Shown: positions 11,450 to 23,118 of the stretch, piece after piece
Position numbering within the stretch: position 1 is the stretch's first letter
How the letters are laid out: every line of letters starts with the position of its first letter
Assembly: GCA_020536535.1 (NCBI GenBank)
Contig: JAHLWZ010000793.1
Coordinates: 62,001 to 126,000 of the forward strand
Length of the DNA: 64,000 nucleotides
From: Pelomyxa schiedti
Taxonomy: Eukaryota > Evosea > Pelobiontida > Pelomyxidae
Reading direction: 5' to 3'
The notes under the pieces: model-generated
What the model was told of the DNA's origin: nothing
The model's input: the letters and a program-made list of their open reading frames with translations, nothing else
Database searches by the model: none
Position numbers and translations under genes: made by a program

Positions 11450-11803
11450 TGACAACGGCCACTACATCAACGGCCACGGCAACAGTTGCCCCGCCGTCTG
11501 CCCATTTTGAGCAACTGTGCAGCACCACTGGCCCGCACACCAAGTTGGACCTGTCCCTCTCCGATTGCCCTGTATGGTTTGGATTGGTTAGTTTTTGTTT
11601 TTTTTCTGACTTTTCAAAGTGCCTTTCTGTTTGTGTATACTCAGACAGGGTATGGTTCCCGGAGAAGGGGGTGGAAAAGGTTTGTCTTAACATTAAACAG
11701 GCTGAACTTACCAGAACACTGACCTTTACTACGGAGAGCGGGTTGAATGACATTGTTGTTACTGGTTAATCACTTTCCGTGTTACAACAGCTAAAATTCA
11801 TCT

Positions 11804-11849
<46 letters not shown>

Positions 11850-14078
11850 CGGCTACTAGGAGTTCCAGCAATTGGTATTTCTTGTTTTCATTACTGCTCC
11901 CTGTTCACGTTTTCAAAAAATAGATGAGAATAGTATTAGGGTAACTGGTGGTACTGGTCAAGTAACAATCCTTGAGGTATTGATTGGGATTACGTTTCAT
12001 TTCCTCCAATAATACCCCTTCACAGGTTTCTTCATCGATTGTTCAAGTGGAATCTGTCAAAAAAACTACAAGCGAAATGAATGAGGAGAAACTTGAAGAA
12101 CTTCAGAATCAAGAGAAATTACTCCTTTCAAAAGAAGCAACCTTGAAAGTACAAAAGTCACTAGAAATTTCTCTCTAACATTCAGTGAAGCATGAACGCG
12201 AGTGGGTCAACAATCTTTTATTGGAATCAATTAAGCCAAAGAAAGGTATAAAATACTTCTCTAGTTTCTATTTCCAAGTTTCCTTTCAGGTCTCACTTTG
12301 CACTCTGAGGCTGCTGGTGCTTTACTTGAATTCCATTCTTCTAATGCTGCGAGACTTGATTCTGCCTTGGTGCAAATCGCTAAAGAAATAAAGGGTTAAC
12401 TACTCTTTTTCTAAATGTTTCGTTGACTCTCGCAGAACTACGCAGTCAGATAGCCAAGGCATTACCAGTGGGCGTCGCTAGTGAGCAGCCAGCATCATCC
12501 AAAAGGGAAATAACTATAACGATTCACTCCCCGGAGAAAGCAACTGTAAAGTCTTATTTCAATTTCTACGTGAAAACCAACAACCGTAGGTTAATCTTAG
12601 ATTATCTTATATCACAAGAGGGGCAAGCTGGAGCCCAAGCTATGATGCAAGAGTAACGTCTAACTCACCCAACTTCCAGGTATATTCTACTCTCAGTAAA
12701 AATCTAAACATCCTACAGCTCATTTACTATGGCAAAATTATTAACAGCACGGGAGAGGTATGCAAACATATCCTTACTTCCCCTTTGATGTGAGATAGGA
12801 TTGGAACAACACACATATTGTTCTTTCCACCGCACAACCAGCAATTGGCGGGGAGCCACCAAAATTAACTACATCCATGGTTTCAATTAGTCCTCATGCA
12901 AGCTATTCTTATATGAGTAATAATCCCCGACTACTCTTCTTGCTCTTAAAACCTCTACCTTTAGATGCTCAAGTTCATAATGCCTATAATGCTCTCGACA
13001 ACGTCCACCAACAGCAGCGATTCCACCAGGCATATCAGCAGCCATATCAACAAAGCTATCAGATGCAGATGCAACTGCAATCATACCAACAAAGGGAGAT
13101 GGAATCCAACGTTCTTGCCGATTTTTCTGCATCCCCTGCTCCTCCCCCTCCCCCTCCTGCAGTTTCTGTTCTCACGACTGAAGCCCATCAAGCTATATGT
13201 GCTACTACATTTGAAGTTCCTCACACAACATCCATTGCATCCGACCAGAAACCTCACAAGGTAAGACTGGTTGTGTGGTGAGACTTAAAACCTGTTAGGT
13301 GACTGTTTGCATCGTCAATTTTTCTGGCACACATGCCTGTGTCGTTGTCCCAACCCTTAGTTCTAATGCCTACCTGCGGCTGAACGTGTATGTGATCCAT
13401 TACATTTGTTTCTCTGATTGTTTTCGTCTAGAAACAACACAAGTCCGTACATAATACTGCCTGGAACTGTTCAAGTAGCCATCCTCTTACTTCCTTTCAG
13501 TAATCTGAGCTTGTAGGTATTTGTGGACAGTAATTTCGTTACATCGTCGCAAATTAAGTTGATCAATCCCGGAGAGAAGTTCACCATTTACCTTGGAGGT
13601 ACTCTCGTGCAATTATTGCTTTTCTTTAACCGTTTCTCAGTTGATTCTTCCATTGTTGTGAAGCCGAAACCGAAGTCAGAAAAAAGTTCGGTTGTGGGAC
13701 TCTTGAAACGCACAAAAACCAAGGATATTACTGCTGGTTATGTTGTCAAAAATACCAAGCCCACCAAGGTAAAAAACAAAACACTGGAACCACACCCTGA
13801 TGCAATCCACAAGATGAGGGTGACTCTGTATATTCCAATTCCGCGTGCTCAAGATGACAAGGTGAAGGTTGTTCTCAAGGACCCTGTACTTGAAAACAAC
13901 CCCCTTGTGAAACTAAACGAGTACAACAACCTTGTGTGGCCACTAGGTTTGATTTACTGCCTTCTGTATCTTCAACCATTCTAATGAACGAGCAGACCTC
14001 AATAGCAATCAGGAGACCACTATCACCTATTCCTATTCCTTTGAGTATCCAAATGGGACAGAACTTGGTTTCTCATGA
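11450..14078 (+). CDS. DUF4140/DUF4139 (MuiA-like) protein
   Basis: The N-terminal DUF4140 part reads EKGVEKVCLNIKQAELTRTL, then DENSIRVTGGTGQVTILEV. A coiled-coil spacer follows (EEKLEELQNQEKLLLSKEA, KHEREWVNNLLLESIKPKK). The C-terminal DUF4139 domain shows GWSPSYDARV, LIYYGKIINSTGEDWNNTHI, VLSTAQPAIGGEPP, a Gln-rich insertion, then YIILPGTVQVFVDSNFV and NPGEKFTIYLGVD. It ends YPNGTELGFS at TGA 14076-14078. This order is typical of the family once annotated as mucoidy inhibitor A and found in bacteria, fungi and protists; the biochemical role is not established. At least ten short introns are needed, one with a poly-T run of over 40 bases. Confidence 0.85.
11806..11849 (+). repeat. Poly-T tract in intron
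   Basis: About 44 consecutive T residues inside the intron that separates the VVTG exon from the VPAI exon of the DUF4139 gene. The run lies just before a CGGCTACTAG acceptor and so acts as an extreme polypyrimidine tract. Confidence 0.8.
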
Positions 14079-14170
14079 AGGACTTCCCCAACAAACAACC
14101 AGAAAAAAACTAAAGTTAATAATCCTTCTTTCTCTTATTAAGTCAATGTCGATAGAGACAGAATTGGCAC

Positions 14171-14887
14171 TCAATAAACTTGGCGACCTTCCCCAAAGGC
14201 CAGCACACTAGCAGGGTCCACTGGATCCCTTTCAAACTTTGTTGCGCGTTCTATAATTTCGGGGAGTGCAATGGATGCTTGGTTGATGCCATGGTGGCTG
14301 AATCCGTGCTTGGAGTCGCCTATGAACAAGTCATCAGAATAGGAAATGCATAAAACGGAAGGGATGTATAACCAACCTGCACACTGGTTGCGTAGCTTGG
14401 AGAGGACCATTGGAGATGTGAACTTCACGCCGACTGTTTCCTTTGTTGTTGCTCGGTGGAAATCATCAGGTATCCACGAGAGCCAACAGTGCTTCAGACG
14501 CTTGCCCCCGTCAGTCGTCACTGCATTCCCCCATTAGCCACGCTAACGCAAAAGCAAAAGCAGAGTGTACACACTGTATCTGACGTTGAGGATGGCCCAC
14601 GCCACATCGTCGGCAGGAAACGCGGCGGCGAAGTCGGCATAAGGTGTCCCCAGGGGGAAAGAGCCGCCAACAACCACTTCGTTGCTCCCGTTGAGGCGAA
14701 AGATGACGCCGAGGTTGCCTGGCTGCCTGAACGCCGTCACGCACTCGTCCTTCACTGGTGGCTGCGTTCATAAACTGTAAGTTAAGGTGCCAATACGAAA
14801 CGACAAAGCACACGGAACAAAACGAAACCACTTGTTGAGCAAGATAGGGAAAAGGGAGCACTAACGCACCACTTCCATCGTTGCCAT
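14171..14887 (-). CDS. Coactosin-like ADF-homology protein
   Basis: ADF-H proteins bind actin; coactosins bind filaments and counteract capping. A short first exon (MATMEV) is followed after an intron by VKDECVTAFRQPGNLGVIFR. Next come a Gly-rich turn and DVAWAILNVRY, then after another intron TTDGGKRLKHCWLSWIPDD. The C-terminal helix HHGINQASIALPEIIERATK is followed by a short tail ending GEGRQVY. The order and spacing match the ADF-H fold and are closest to coactosin (ITWIG-like strand after a T-x-x-D turn). Length is near 150-160 residues, as expected. Confidence 0.7.
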
Positions 14888-15203
14888 GTTGCTTGTTAAG
14901 TTTTTTGGTTTGTTTTGTTGTTTTTTGGGTTTTTGTTCGGTATTCGTTGGTTCACGGGTTCCAAATCACATGAACGAAAATCTGCTTCTTTTAGCTTGCA
15001 GTTTCCTGCTGTTCTTAGGGAATCCAAGTTGAGCCCATCCCTGTGCTCTTCTGAACTGCTTTGTATAGCTTACGCCCCACTCAATTCTTGCCGACCTCCT
15101 CAACAACTAATAGAGAAAACTAACAAGCCAGTCAGCAGTGATCAGAAGTCACAGAAACAACACCGTCAGCTGCTTTGAGTGTTTCGTGTGGCCACAACGC
15201 ACC

Positions 15204-16818
15204 ATGTTGGATCGACTCAGACAATTCGACGCGTAAGTCCTCACCTCACTCCTCCTTTTTTTCCCGTTGGCGGTATTTGTACTAAAGCACACCAGGTACC
15301 CCAAATATGACGAAGAGTCGGGTGGCTTCAGGGTTAGGACATCAACCGGCGCCCTGTGTATGTGTTTTTTTTTTTCTCCCCCCAGTTGTTGTTTATTAAG
15401 TACTTTTGTGATTAACGAGGTCTTTAAGTGTCTGTGGTTTGTTTGCTGTTAATAGGAGCACTTGTGGCAGAGCAAGTTCAGGAGTACAGAAAAATACAAG
15501 TACTCCCAGGTAGAGCCGGATCAATAATAGGTTCTCTACTCACCTTCACCAATAGAGATAAAGGTGGACACCAGCAGAAAAGAGAAGATAACACTCAATT
15601 TTGATATCACTTTTCCTCATCTCTCCTGCAATGGTGTGCTCTACCCTCACTATTCTTAAAATTCACTTTGGGAAGTGCTTGGGGTTGATACAATGGACTC
15701 TACTGGCGCACAACAAATTGATATTTCGCACAATGTCTTCAAACAAAGGCTTGATAAACAAGGAAAACCGCTAGACGTGTCATATAAAGCTGGTAATTTC
15801 ACTCATTCTCCGGCACTTGTTGACACAATCACAGACATTGGTAGCAGCCCACAAGCGGAAGCTCCGCCTCCTGTACCACAGTGTGGATCTTGCTACGGGG
15901 CCGCTGATGACACTAAAAAATGTTGCACGTGTACTGAGGTCCAACAGCTTTACCGCCAAAGGGGTTGGAGATTTGATCCAAATGGTGTTGCACAGGTTGA
16001 TCCTCACTTAAATAAGGAGTTCTCAGATAAAAAAGTGCAGAGATGTGGATCTTGCGGAAAAAATAAAAGCCCAACCTGACGAGGGCTGCCGATTATACGG
16101 TTTTGTTCGACTGAAAAAAGTACCTTATTATTCATATTAAATTTGCCAACTTAATGCTGTAGATTGCCGGAAATATGCACATTGCTCCGGGAACTAGTTT
16201 TCAAGACTCCCACACTCACATGCATGGCGCAAGTGCAGAGTATCAAACTCCCACATATTTACCTCTCCATTTATAAAAGTACTAGGCTAGGGAAAGTTAA
16301 TAACACTCACATCATACATTCACTATCATTTGGGGATGACTTCCCGGGAATCCTACACCCCCTTGATGACACTTATAACATTGACGGTGTGTTCAAGACA
16401 ATCACATTAACGCCCCGCAAGTACCGCTTAACAATCCTCACAGAGCACTACATGGGAATGATACAGTACTTTATCAAAGTTGTGCCCACCGAATATGAAG
16501 AAATCAGCGGAAACATTGTTACCACCAATCAATATTCAGTAACCGCACACACCAAATACGTAGACACACCCGACAAGGGGCTACCAGGTACAAAACCAAA
16601 CAAACCAACAAAACCAACATACCAACAACAAACCTACAGGTGTGTACTTCATGTATGACCTGTCACCCCTTGTGATCAAGTATGTTGAGGGGAGGAGCTT
16701 CACACTGGAGCACTTCGTTACCGGCGTGTGTGCAATTGTGGGAGGTGTGTTCACGGCCTTGGCTCTCCTTGACAGCCTCATGTTCCGGGCTCTGAAGCTC
16801 TCATCAAAACGAGACTGA
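15204..16818 (+). CDS. ERGIC3: ERGIC3/Erv46 cargo receptor
   Basis: Erv46/ERGIC3 cycles between ER and Golgi with Erv41. The start gives MLDRLRQFDAYPKYDEES with the family FRVRTSTGAL motif before the first membrane segment. The lumenal domain has HNVFKQRLDKQGKPL, the Cys-rich CGSCYGAADDTKKCCTC with YRQRGW, LSFGDDFPGILHPLDDT, IQYFIKVVPTEYEEI and TTNQYSVT. The end carries GLPGVYFMYDLSPLVIKYVE and the second membrane segment HFVTGVCAIVGGVFTALALLD. The C-terminus is LKLSSKRD. Introns are short, and the final one splits GLPG|VYFMYD. Confidence 0.9.
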
Positions 16819-17119
16819 CACATTCTCCTTATTGTTGTTCTGGGGGATGTTGTTGGGTTCAAAAGGGTTGTTTTGTGTGTTTGTTGTTGGGAGGAACAAT
16901 ACTGAAGTGAACGAAAAGGAAGTGACAGATGATTCACCTCAAAGCAAACGAGTCAAGAAACATCAGTTTCCACTAAGCACCCCAAAGGCCTAAGGAAATA
17001 AAAAACAACAACGGCTTCCCGAGTCATTTTCCTTCGACTTTTTTTGTTTGCTTCCTTTGATTTCTTCGCTTTTTTTTTTCTTTTTCCCTTTTGAATCAAC
17101 ACCCAACGACAACGAGGCG
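16819..17119. other. Intergenic gap
   Basis: About 300 bases between ERGIC3 and the next plus-strand gene. T-rich blocks appear near 17040-17095. No ORF, RNA gene or repeat was recognised; it likely holds the 3' UTR of ERGIC3 and the promoter of the next gene. Confidence 0.4.
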
Positions 17120-19622
17120 ATGGGAGACGTCGACGAATGTGAAGGGTTGTTGAGGTCCATCAAGCCATACTTGAGGTAGTTCCCTGTACCCTTTGATGTA
17201 TTTTTTTCCCCTCCGGCTTGCCCGGCTTTTTTTTTTTTTTTCCCTCGCCTTTTTTTGCCTGTTGCACTCTCTTTGTTTCCGGTGGTAGTCCGTCTACGTT
17301 GTGGTGTAGTCACGTTGTGCACAAAAACAATACACACACCGACATACATTCACACACACAGGTTTTTCCCTCGGGAACTTGGGGGAGGGTTCGTTTGCGT
17401 GTATCACATGTGTGAGACGCCACTCCTGCGCACGCGAGACGAGCACGCCCTGTGCGCGCACCTGTGCGCCCACCTGCGGGCTCACGACACCCCCCTCCCT
17501 TCTGTATTCGACCCCCCTGACCAGCATCCTCCAACGTCACCTTCACTGTCTGCCATCAACACAATCACAAACTCAAACACAAGTACAAGCGCAAGCGCGG
17601 GTGCAAATTCCAGCACATGCGCAAACACAAACACAAACACAAACGGCGCCACTGTGGCCGTCAGCACCACCAGCAACATCAAAAACGGTAGTAATAGTAT
17701 CAGTAGCAACGAAACAAGCACAAGCACCGTCACCAGCGCAGACAGCGGCAACAGTAACAGCAATACCAGCACCAGCGGCAATTCTCCAAATGGTGGTGTC
17801 AACTGCTGTCACAACATCACTGTGAATGTAAGTAGTACCAATTGTGGAGGGGGCACCAGGGGATGTGAGGAGGGGCAGACGGTTCATAGGCCAGTATTGC
17901 ACTTTGCAAGGGCCACAACACCTCCTCCAGGAAGGGTGGGCACTCCACCGCCTGAGGGACGAGTGAGGGCTCTAACTCCCCCGCCTATGAGGTCTACAAC
18001 TCCCCCACAGTTACTAATTTCGACCTTGACATCACCTGTGAACTGTGACCCACTGGTGCACCCAGCACATATTTCCCCACCAACCACTCCACCTTTCGAG
18101 CCAGCTTTATTTCAATCACACTCGTCTGCTCTGGAGCCACTTTTCCAACTTGATTGCTGTGACCCTAATCTCTCTGATACACTACAGCAGGCTTATTTCA
18201 ATGGAACTGATACCGACGGTTCTTGTACAAGTCAACCACCTCCAAACTCTAGCTCCAATTCTGATGAAACTTTTATCCGCTCCCTTTCCCCACTACTTTT
18301 AACTCTTCGTGGTGACCTTTCCGTCTCTCCAAACTCTCCACATAGTGACACATCTGCAAGTGCCTCAAAAACTCCGCCGCACCCACCGTCTCTACAGCAA
18401 TCTCCATCGTTCCCTTCTCGTCTTCCTCCTCACCCTACTACAATATATTCTGGTTACGATTTTAACGGTTCATTGCCTGATTTTTATGTCTCTCCTAAAA
18501 TCTCCCAAGGGAAGACCGATATGGATGCTGATGAAGATGTTTCGTCCTCAAGTTTCATGTTTGCTTTCTTCCTCTTTTCACCCTCTAACATCTTCAAAAC
18601 AGCTTAAACCAGCTTCGCTCATCAAAAGTTGAAAAAAGCCCTAAACAGAAGCCAGTACATGTATTCATTTCCACCAAAATTTTAGTTTAACTTCGTTTTA
18701 GCAAAGAGTTCGCATTTGCGAACCATCTGAAGAATATGAAGTTGCTGAAACCCCATCCGAGAATTGTGAGATTTTCAGTACTCCAACCCAACCAAAGATG
18801 AGGCAGGTTAGTAGTCTATCATCTTTCGAAAGCCATGCAATATTCTCCATTTTACAGAGCCAACTGAGACAACAAATGCTTCACTATGGGTTGAAACTCT
18901 TCCGCCTAGATGCAAATCAAAATTATGTCTGCTTTTTTGAAGGCTGCAACAAAAGAATGACCAAGAACTTCTCAAGACACATTTCCAGGGTATCCTTTCC
19001 CTCTGCCGTCACAACTACTAACCTCCCAAATACAAAAAGCACGAGAAATCACACCACCGCATTGCCCCGGAGCTTTTGCACTTGTTAAAGAACAACGCGC
19101 CAGCACCAGCACCCTACACCGAATGTACAGAAACCCATCATTCCGAAATCGCCAGCGGCACTCACCTGCACACAACCAAATCAGAACAACAGCAGAACTC
19201 GCCATACCCCGCAGAATCGCCCTCCCCCCCACCCGCCTCGCTCTCCCCGTCGCCTCCCATAACTCCCCCGCACATCCAGTTCGACACATCCCCAGAGACA
19301 CTCACCCCATAATCCGCCACTCCACCCCTGCCTCCTACCTCACCCCCAACAACAACAGCAGCAACAACCACAACCACCACAGCACATCCATCCACCAGTC
19401 CGCCAATCCGACCACAACAAGGCTATTCCACATGGGAACAAACAGCAGCACTGCTCAACACTGGGCCCGAGACTGAGGTTGCACTGGATATCCTGACAGA
19501 TGCTGTGCTGTGTCACATACAGAGGGAGCGTGATTGCACACCACACAACACACCACCTCCCCCTCCAACCATTGCTGATGAGGACTCACCCCCCAACACA
19601 CAGCCACCTTCAAATATGTAAG
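17120..19622 (+). CDS. Single C2H2 zinc-finger protein, low-complexity middle
   Basis: Exon 1 (ATG 17120, MGDVDECEGLLRSIKPYLR) joins an exon reading FFPRELGGGFVCVYHMCETP. A His/Cys/Ala-rich segment and a long Ser/Thr/Asn/Pro-rich region follow, with several TPP motifs. Near the C-terminus SQLRQQMLHYGLKLFRLD precedes one C2H2 finger, CFFEGC then ten residues then HISRH. The frame then meets TAA at 19310-19312 but stays open afterwards, ending TWEQTAALLNTGPETEVALD ... PPSNM at 19622. I extend to 19622, assuming an unseen intron skips the TAA; 19312 is the conservative end. It could be a DNA-binding regulator, but one finger alone is weak evidence. Confidence 0.6.
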
Positions 19623-19851
19623 TCATTAGGTGGAATGTTGTTGATGAGATACGGGCCCACACCCCCTGGTCCTACACCTCATCACCTCAATCCTAAATAC
19701 ATACTCTCCATTATGGTAGCAGTGGTACATTTTCTCGCTACATTATTATGTTCATCGAGGCTGAGAAAATTAACAACAAACCACAAAAAAAAAAGTGATT
19801 GCTGAAACAAAAAGGAACGAAATACTAAACGTCAAAGTGACCGGAGGGGCG

Positions 19852-20401
19852 ATGAGTGGTGCGACACTGCGAGATTTGCCACGTAAGGGTGCGATGACGA
19901 TGCCGTACGTGCCGCGGCAGAAGGTACGATTATGGTCTGGATTTTTATTTTTTCCAGTCTGTTTTTTTTTTCCCCAAGGAGACTCTTTATGGACATAAGG
20001 AAGGTTATTCTCATATACTAACTGGTTTCCCTTTTTTTTTTTTTTTTTGTTCTTTTGTTTCAGCTGAAGGAAGTACCTAAGTATGTGTGTGATCACAACA
20101 CTCTACCACCGGGTATCCTTTGTGCACTTTTTTTTTGTTGTTGAACGTTACTAGAGAACTGCCGCATCCCAAACGACTGGAGGAATTCTCTCATAAGAAC
20201 AATGGAATCCCAACAAAAGCTTCCTATTAAACGGTACAAGTACACCCATTTTGCTGCAATCTCATTCATATTCACAAGACCTCCTGATGAACCTCCGACT
20301 ACTAGTAGCGGTACCGAACCTACTGAGCCAAGCCACCCCAAAAGAGCCCGGAAAAGTATCACTCCTGTACTGGCCCTCCCTAACAACACACAGGTTCATA
20401 A
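19852..20401 (+). CDS. Small unknown basic protein
   Basis: Exons join MSGATLRDLPRKGAM...VPRQK (from ATG 19852), LKEVPKYVCDHNTLPPENC, RIPNDWRNSLIRTMESQQK ... FIFTRPPDEPPTT, and a last piece ending HPKRARKSS at TAA 20399-20401. The last intron (356-393 of this kilobase) has a GTATCA donor and brings a stop into frame exactly at its exit, before the convergent ubiquitin-eS31 gene. About 115 residues; the C-terminal PKRARK could be a nuclear localisation signal. No family was recognised. Confidence 0.5.
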
Positions 20402-20495
20402 TATTCCCAAATGTAAATATTCCCCACATACTCATTACAAAGCCTTGAACAAAGAAGAAAAAGTGCACAAAACAATAGAAGTTCTTATTGACCCT

Positions 20496-21211
<716 letters not shown>

Positions 21212-21628
21212 TTACAGCAACAAAATGCGACGCAATGCCGCAGCACCAACCAAGAATTAAAAAAAAAAAAAAAAAAAAAAGAAAATCCTTCAACAAGCAA
21301 TTGTCTTTGAGTGACGTTATTTGTATTGGTGTTCTATCGTGCTAATAATTCCCAGATACGAAGAATATGTGGACTTGGAACATCCCTCACACTGGATGAA
21401 GGCCGATGAGTGGCACTAAGAGGAAGAGCCGAATGATTCAGTATTTACCGAAAGAGGGCAGATGGTACTGGTCCCAACAAGGCAACCCTCCCTTCGCTGA
21501 TTTTTTTTATTTCTGCGCCGTGGTACCACTACGTACTGCTTGGAGGCAGATGAAAATAAAAACCCCATTCAAACATAAATTAAAAAGAAGAAGCAATCCT
21601 TTGAAGAACGAGAAAACTTAAGGACACA
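21212..21628. other. Gap with short unassigned ORFs
   Basis: Between the divergent ubiquitin-eS31 and type I membrane protein genes. It contains an A run of about 21 bases (21259 on) and a plus-strand ORF of 71 codons (21406-21621: MSGTKRKSRMIQYLPKEGRW ..., basic C-terminus). Just before it is a short frame ending SHWMKADEWH at about 21420. These could be exons of a small gene, but no consistent model or family was found. Confidence 0.3.
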
Positions 21629-22956
21629 ATGAAATCATTCATTGCCTTCGTGTCGCTGTTTGTTGTTGAGTTATGCACCGCAAATGTAGTAATAGACACA
21701 GAGTCTGGGGCTCACTTTGGTTTGCTCCCTGAGTATGTATAGGTTTTTAACATTTCCACCAGAAACCATCGGGAACGACTTGCCCAAGTACTTTTTCTGG
21801 CTGGATAACCCAGTATCACTCTCATCCTCTGTCTCTGAGTCCATGAGTTCCTCTGAGTCGTTGCCTTTGTTGACTGGTGCAGGAAATGGTGGTCATTCAT
21901 CAAGTTCATCAAGTTCCAAGTCGGCGGATCAGACAAAGTAAGTTCCCATACATTCGTTAAGATGAGAGTTCTAACGGCGGGATATATTAAGGTACAAGGT
22001 GGAGTTGATGAAGCTTAATGAAGTCACATCTGGTAATAAGCGATGTGCTAGTCTTTCACTCCCTTCCGTTGGATGGGTGTACACTGATGTGGAGGATATG
22101 GGCTCTGAGTTTGTTTTCAACATCACTACCTATAGCTCCTCGCCGACGAACAATGGCCATAATAATGGCAATGGCAAGGGGAACGGCAACAGCAACGGCA
22201 ACAAGATGTCATTCAGTGAACTTACTTTCCGGAATCACATTTATAACAACCACGGTACCAGTGATGGGGTTGACATCTTCAAGTTTGGTATGTCCACTTT
22301 CTTTGGGTCTAATTAATTAACGATTTTAAAGATATCTTCCTGGCCGGTTACGAGTGGGAATGTGAGAACTCCAACTTACAAGTAGAATTTAAATTTTCAA
22401 GTGACCTAAGTGGTAAGTCCCGTGTTAGAGTTATCCGATTCTAATGCCTTTCAGAGGACCACAGTGCAAATGGCACCACGGCCCGGTATGGAAGCATGTA
22501 TTTTTCCATTACCCCAGAGGCTACAGCTACATCCGGCCAAGTGATTTCCATCCTTCCTGCACCATTCCTCTAACTTCTCCACAGGTTACAGCGCAACTAA
22601 AATGTGATGACAATTCCACTGATGCTGACCCATGGTACACAATTGAGTATAGCCACTTTGAGGGCGACCTGTACCATGACCCTGATGTTGGCCTTGGCAG
22701 TGTATACACAAGTTAGTATATACTAGGCACATAAGCTTGTGCTAACCCAAGTCACCCAGATGATGATAGCAACACACTTTTCATAGTTGGTGTTGTATGC
22801 TGCTGTGTTGTTGGACTTGCTGCTGTTGGAGCCGGAATAGCTGTTGGGTGTGCATATCTTTCCTCTCTTTAAGCTAGACCCACAGAAACTAACCACCACA
22901 CCAACAGGGGCTATCTGTACAAGAAGAAGAAGGCACCCTACAACAGTGTCCCATAA
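21629..22956 (+). CDS. Unknown type I membrane protein with signal peptide
   Basis: The ATG at 21629 gives MKSFIAFVSLFVVELCTANV, a clear signal peptide. The ectodomain includes a Ser-rich linker, KVELMKLNEVTSGNKRCASL, an Asn/Gly-rich insertion, ELTFRNHIYNNHGTSDGVDI and FLAGYEWECENSNLQVEF. Further on it has ARYGSMYFSITPEATATSGQ and QLKCDDNSTDADPWYTIEYS. A C-terminal membrane helix (TLFIVGVVCCCVVGLAAVGA) and a short cytosolic tail (YLYKKKKAPYNSVP) follow. Several introns of 25-60 bases. About 330 residues with paired cysteines, consistent with a secreted-pathway or surface glycoprotein. No family was recognised. Confidence 0.65.
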
Positions 22957-23118
22957 ACCATCCCGGGGCCTAAATACCATAAATGGCAGCCCCGTTGTTA
23001 TGTGTATTTCTTTTTTTTTCAAATTTTTCTTCCCTCTTCTGTATTCTTTTCTTTGCCAGATCTCGTTGTCTTCCGGTAAATAAAAAGCCGAAGTCGAAAA
23101 AGAAAAACAAAAAAAACC

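Noticed and set aside
19310..19312. Reassigned TAA codon (alternative genetic code)
   Set aside because: TAA, TAG and TGA all serve as believable stops in other genes here (for example ERGIC3 TGA, YTM1 TAA, ARS2 TAG), so the in-frame TAA is better explained by an intron or a mutation.
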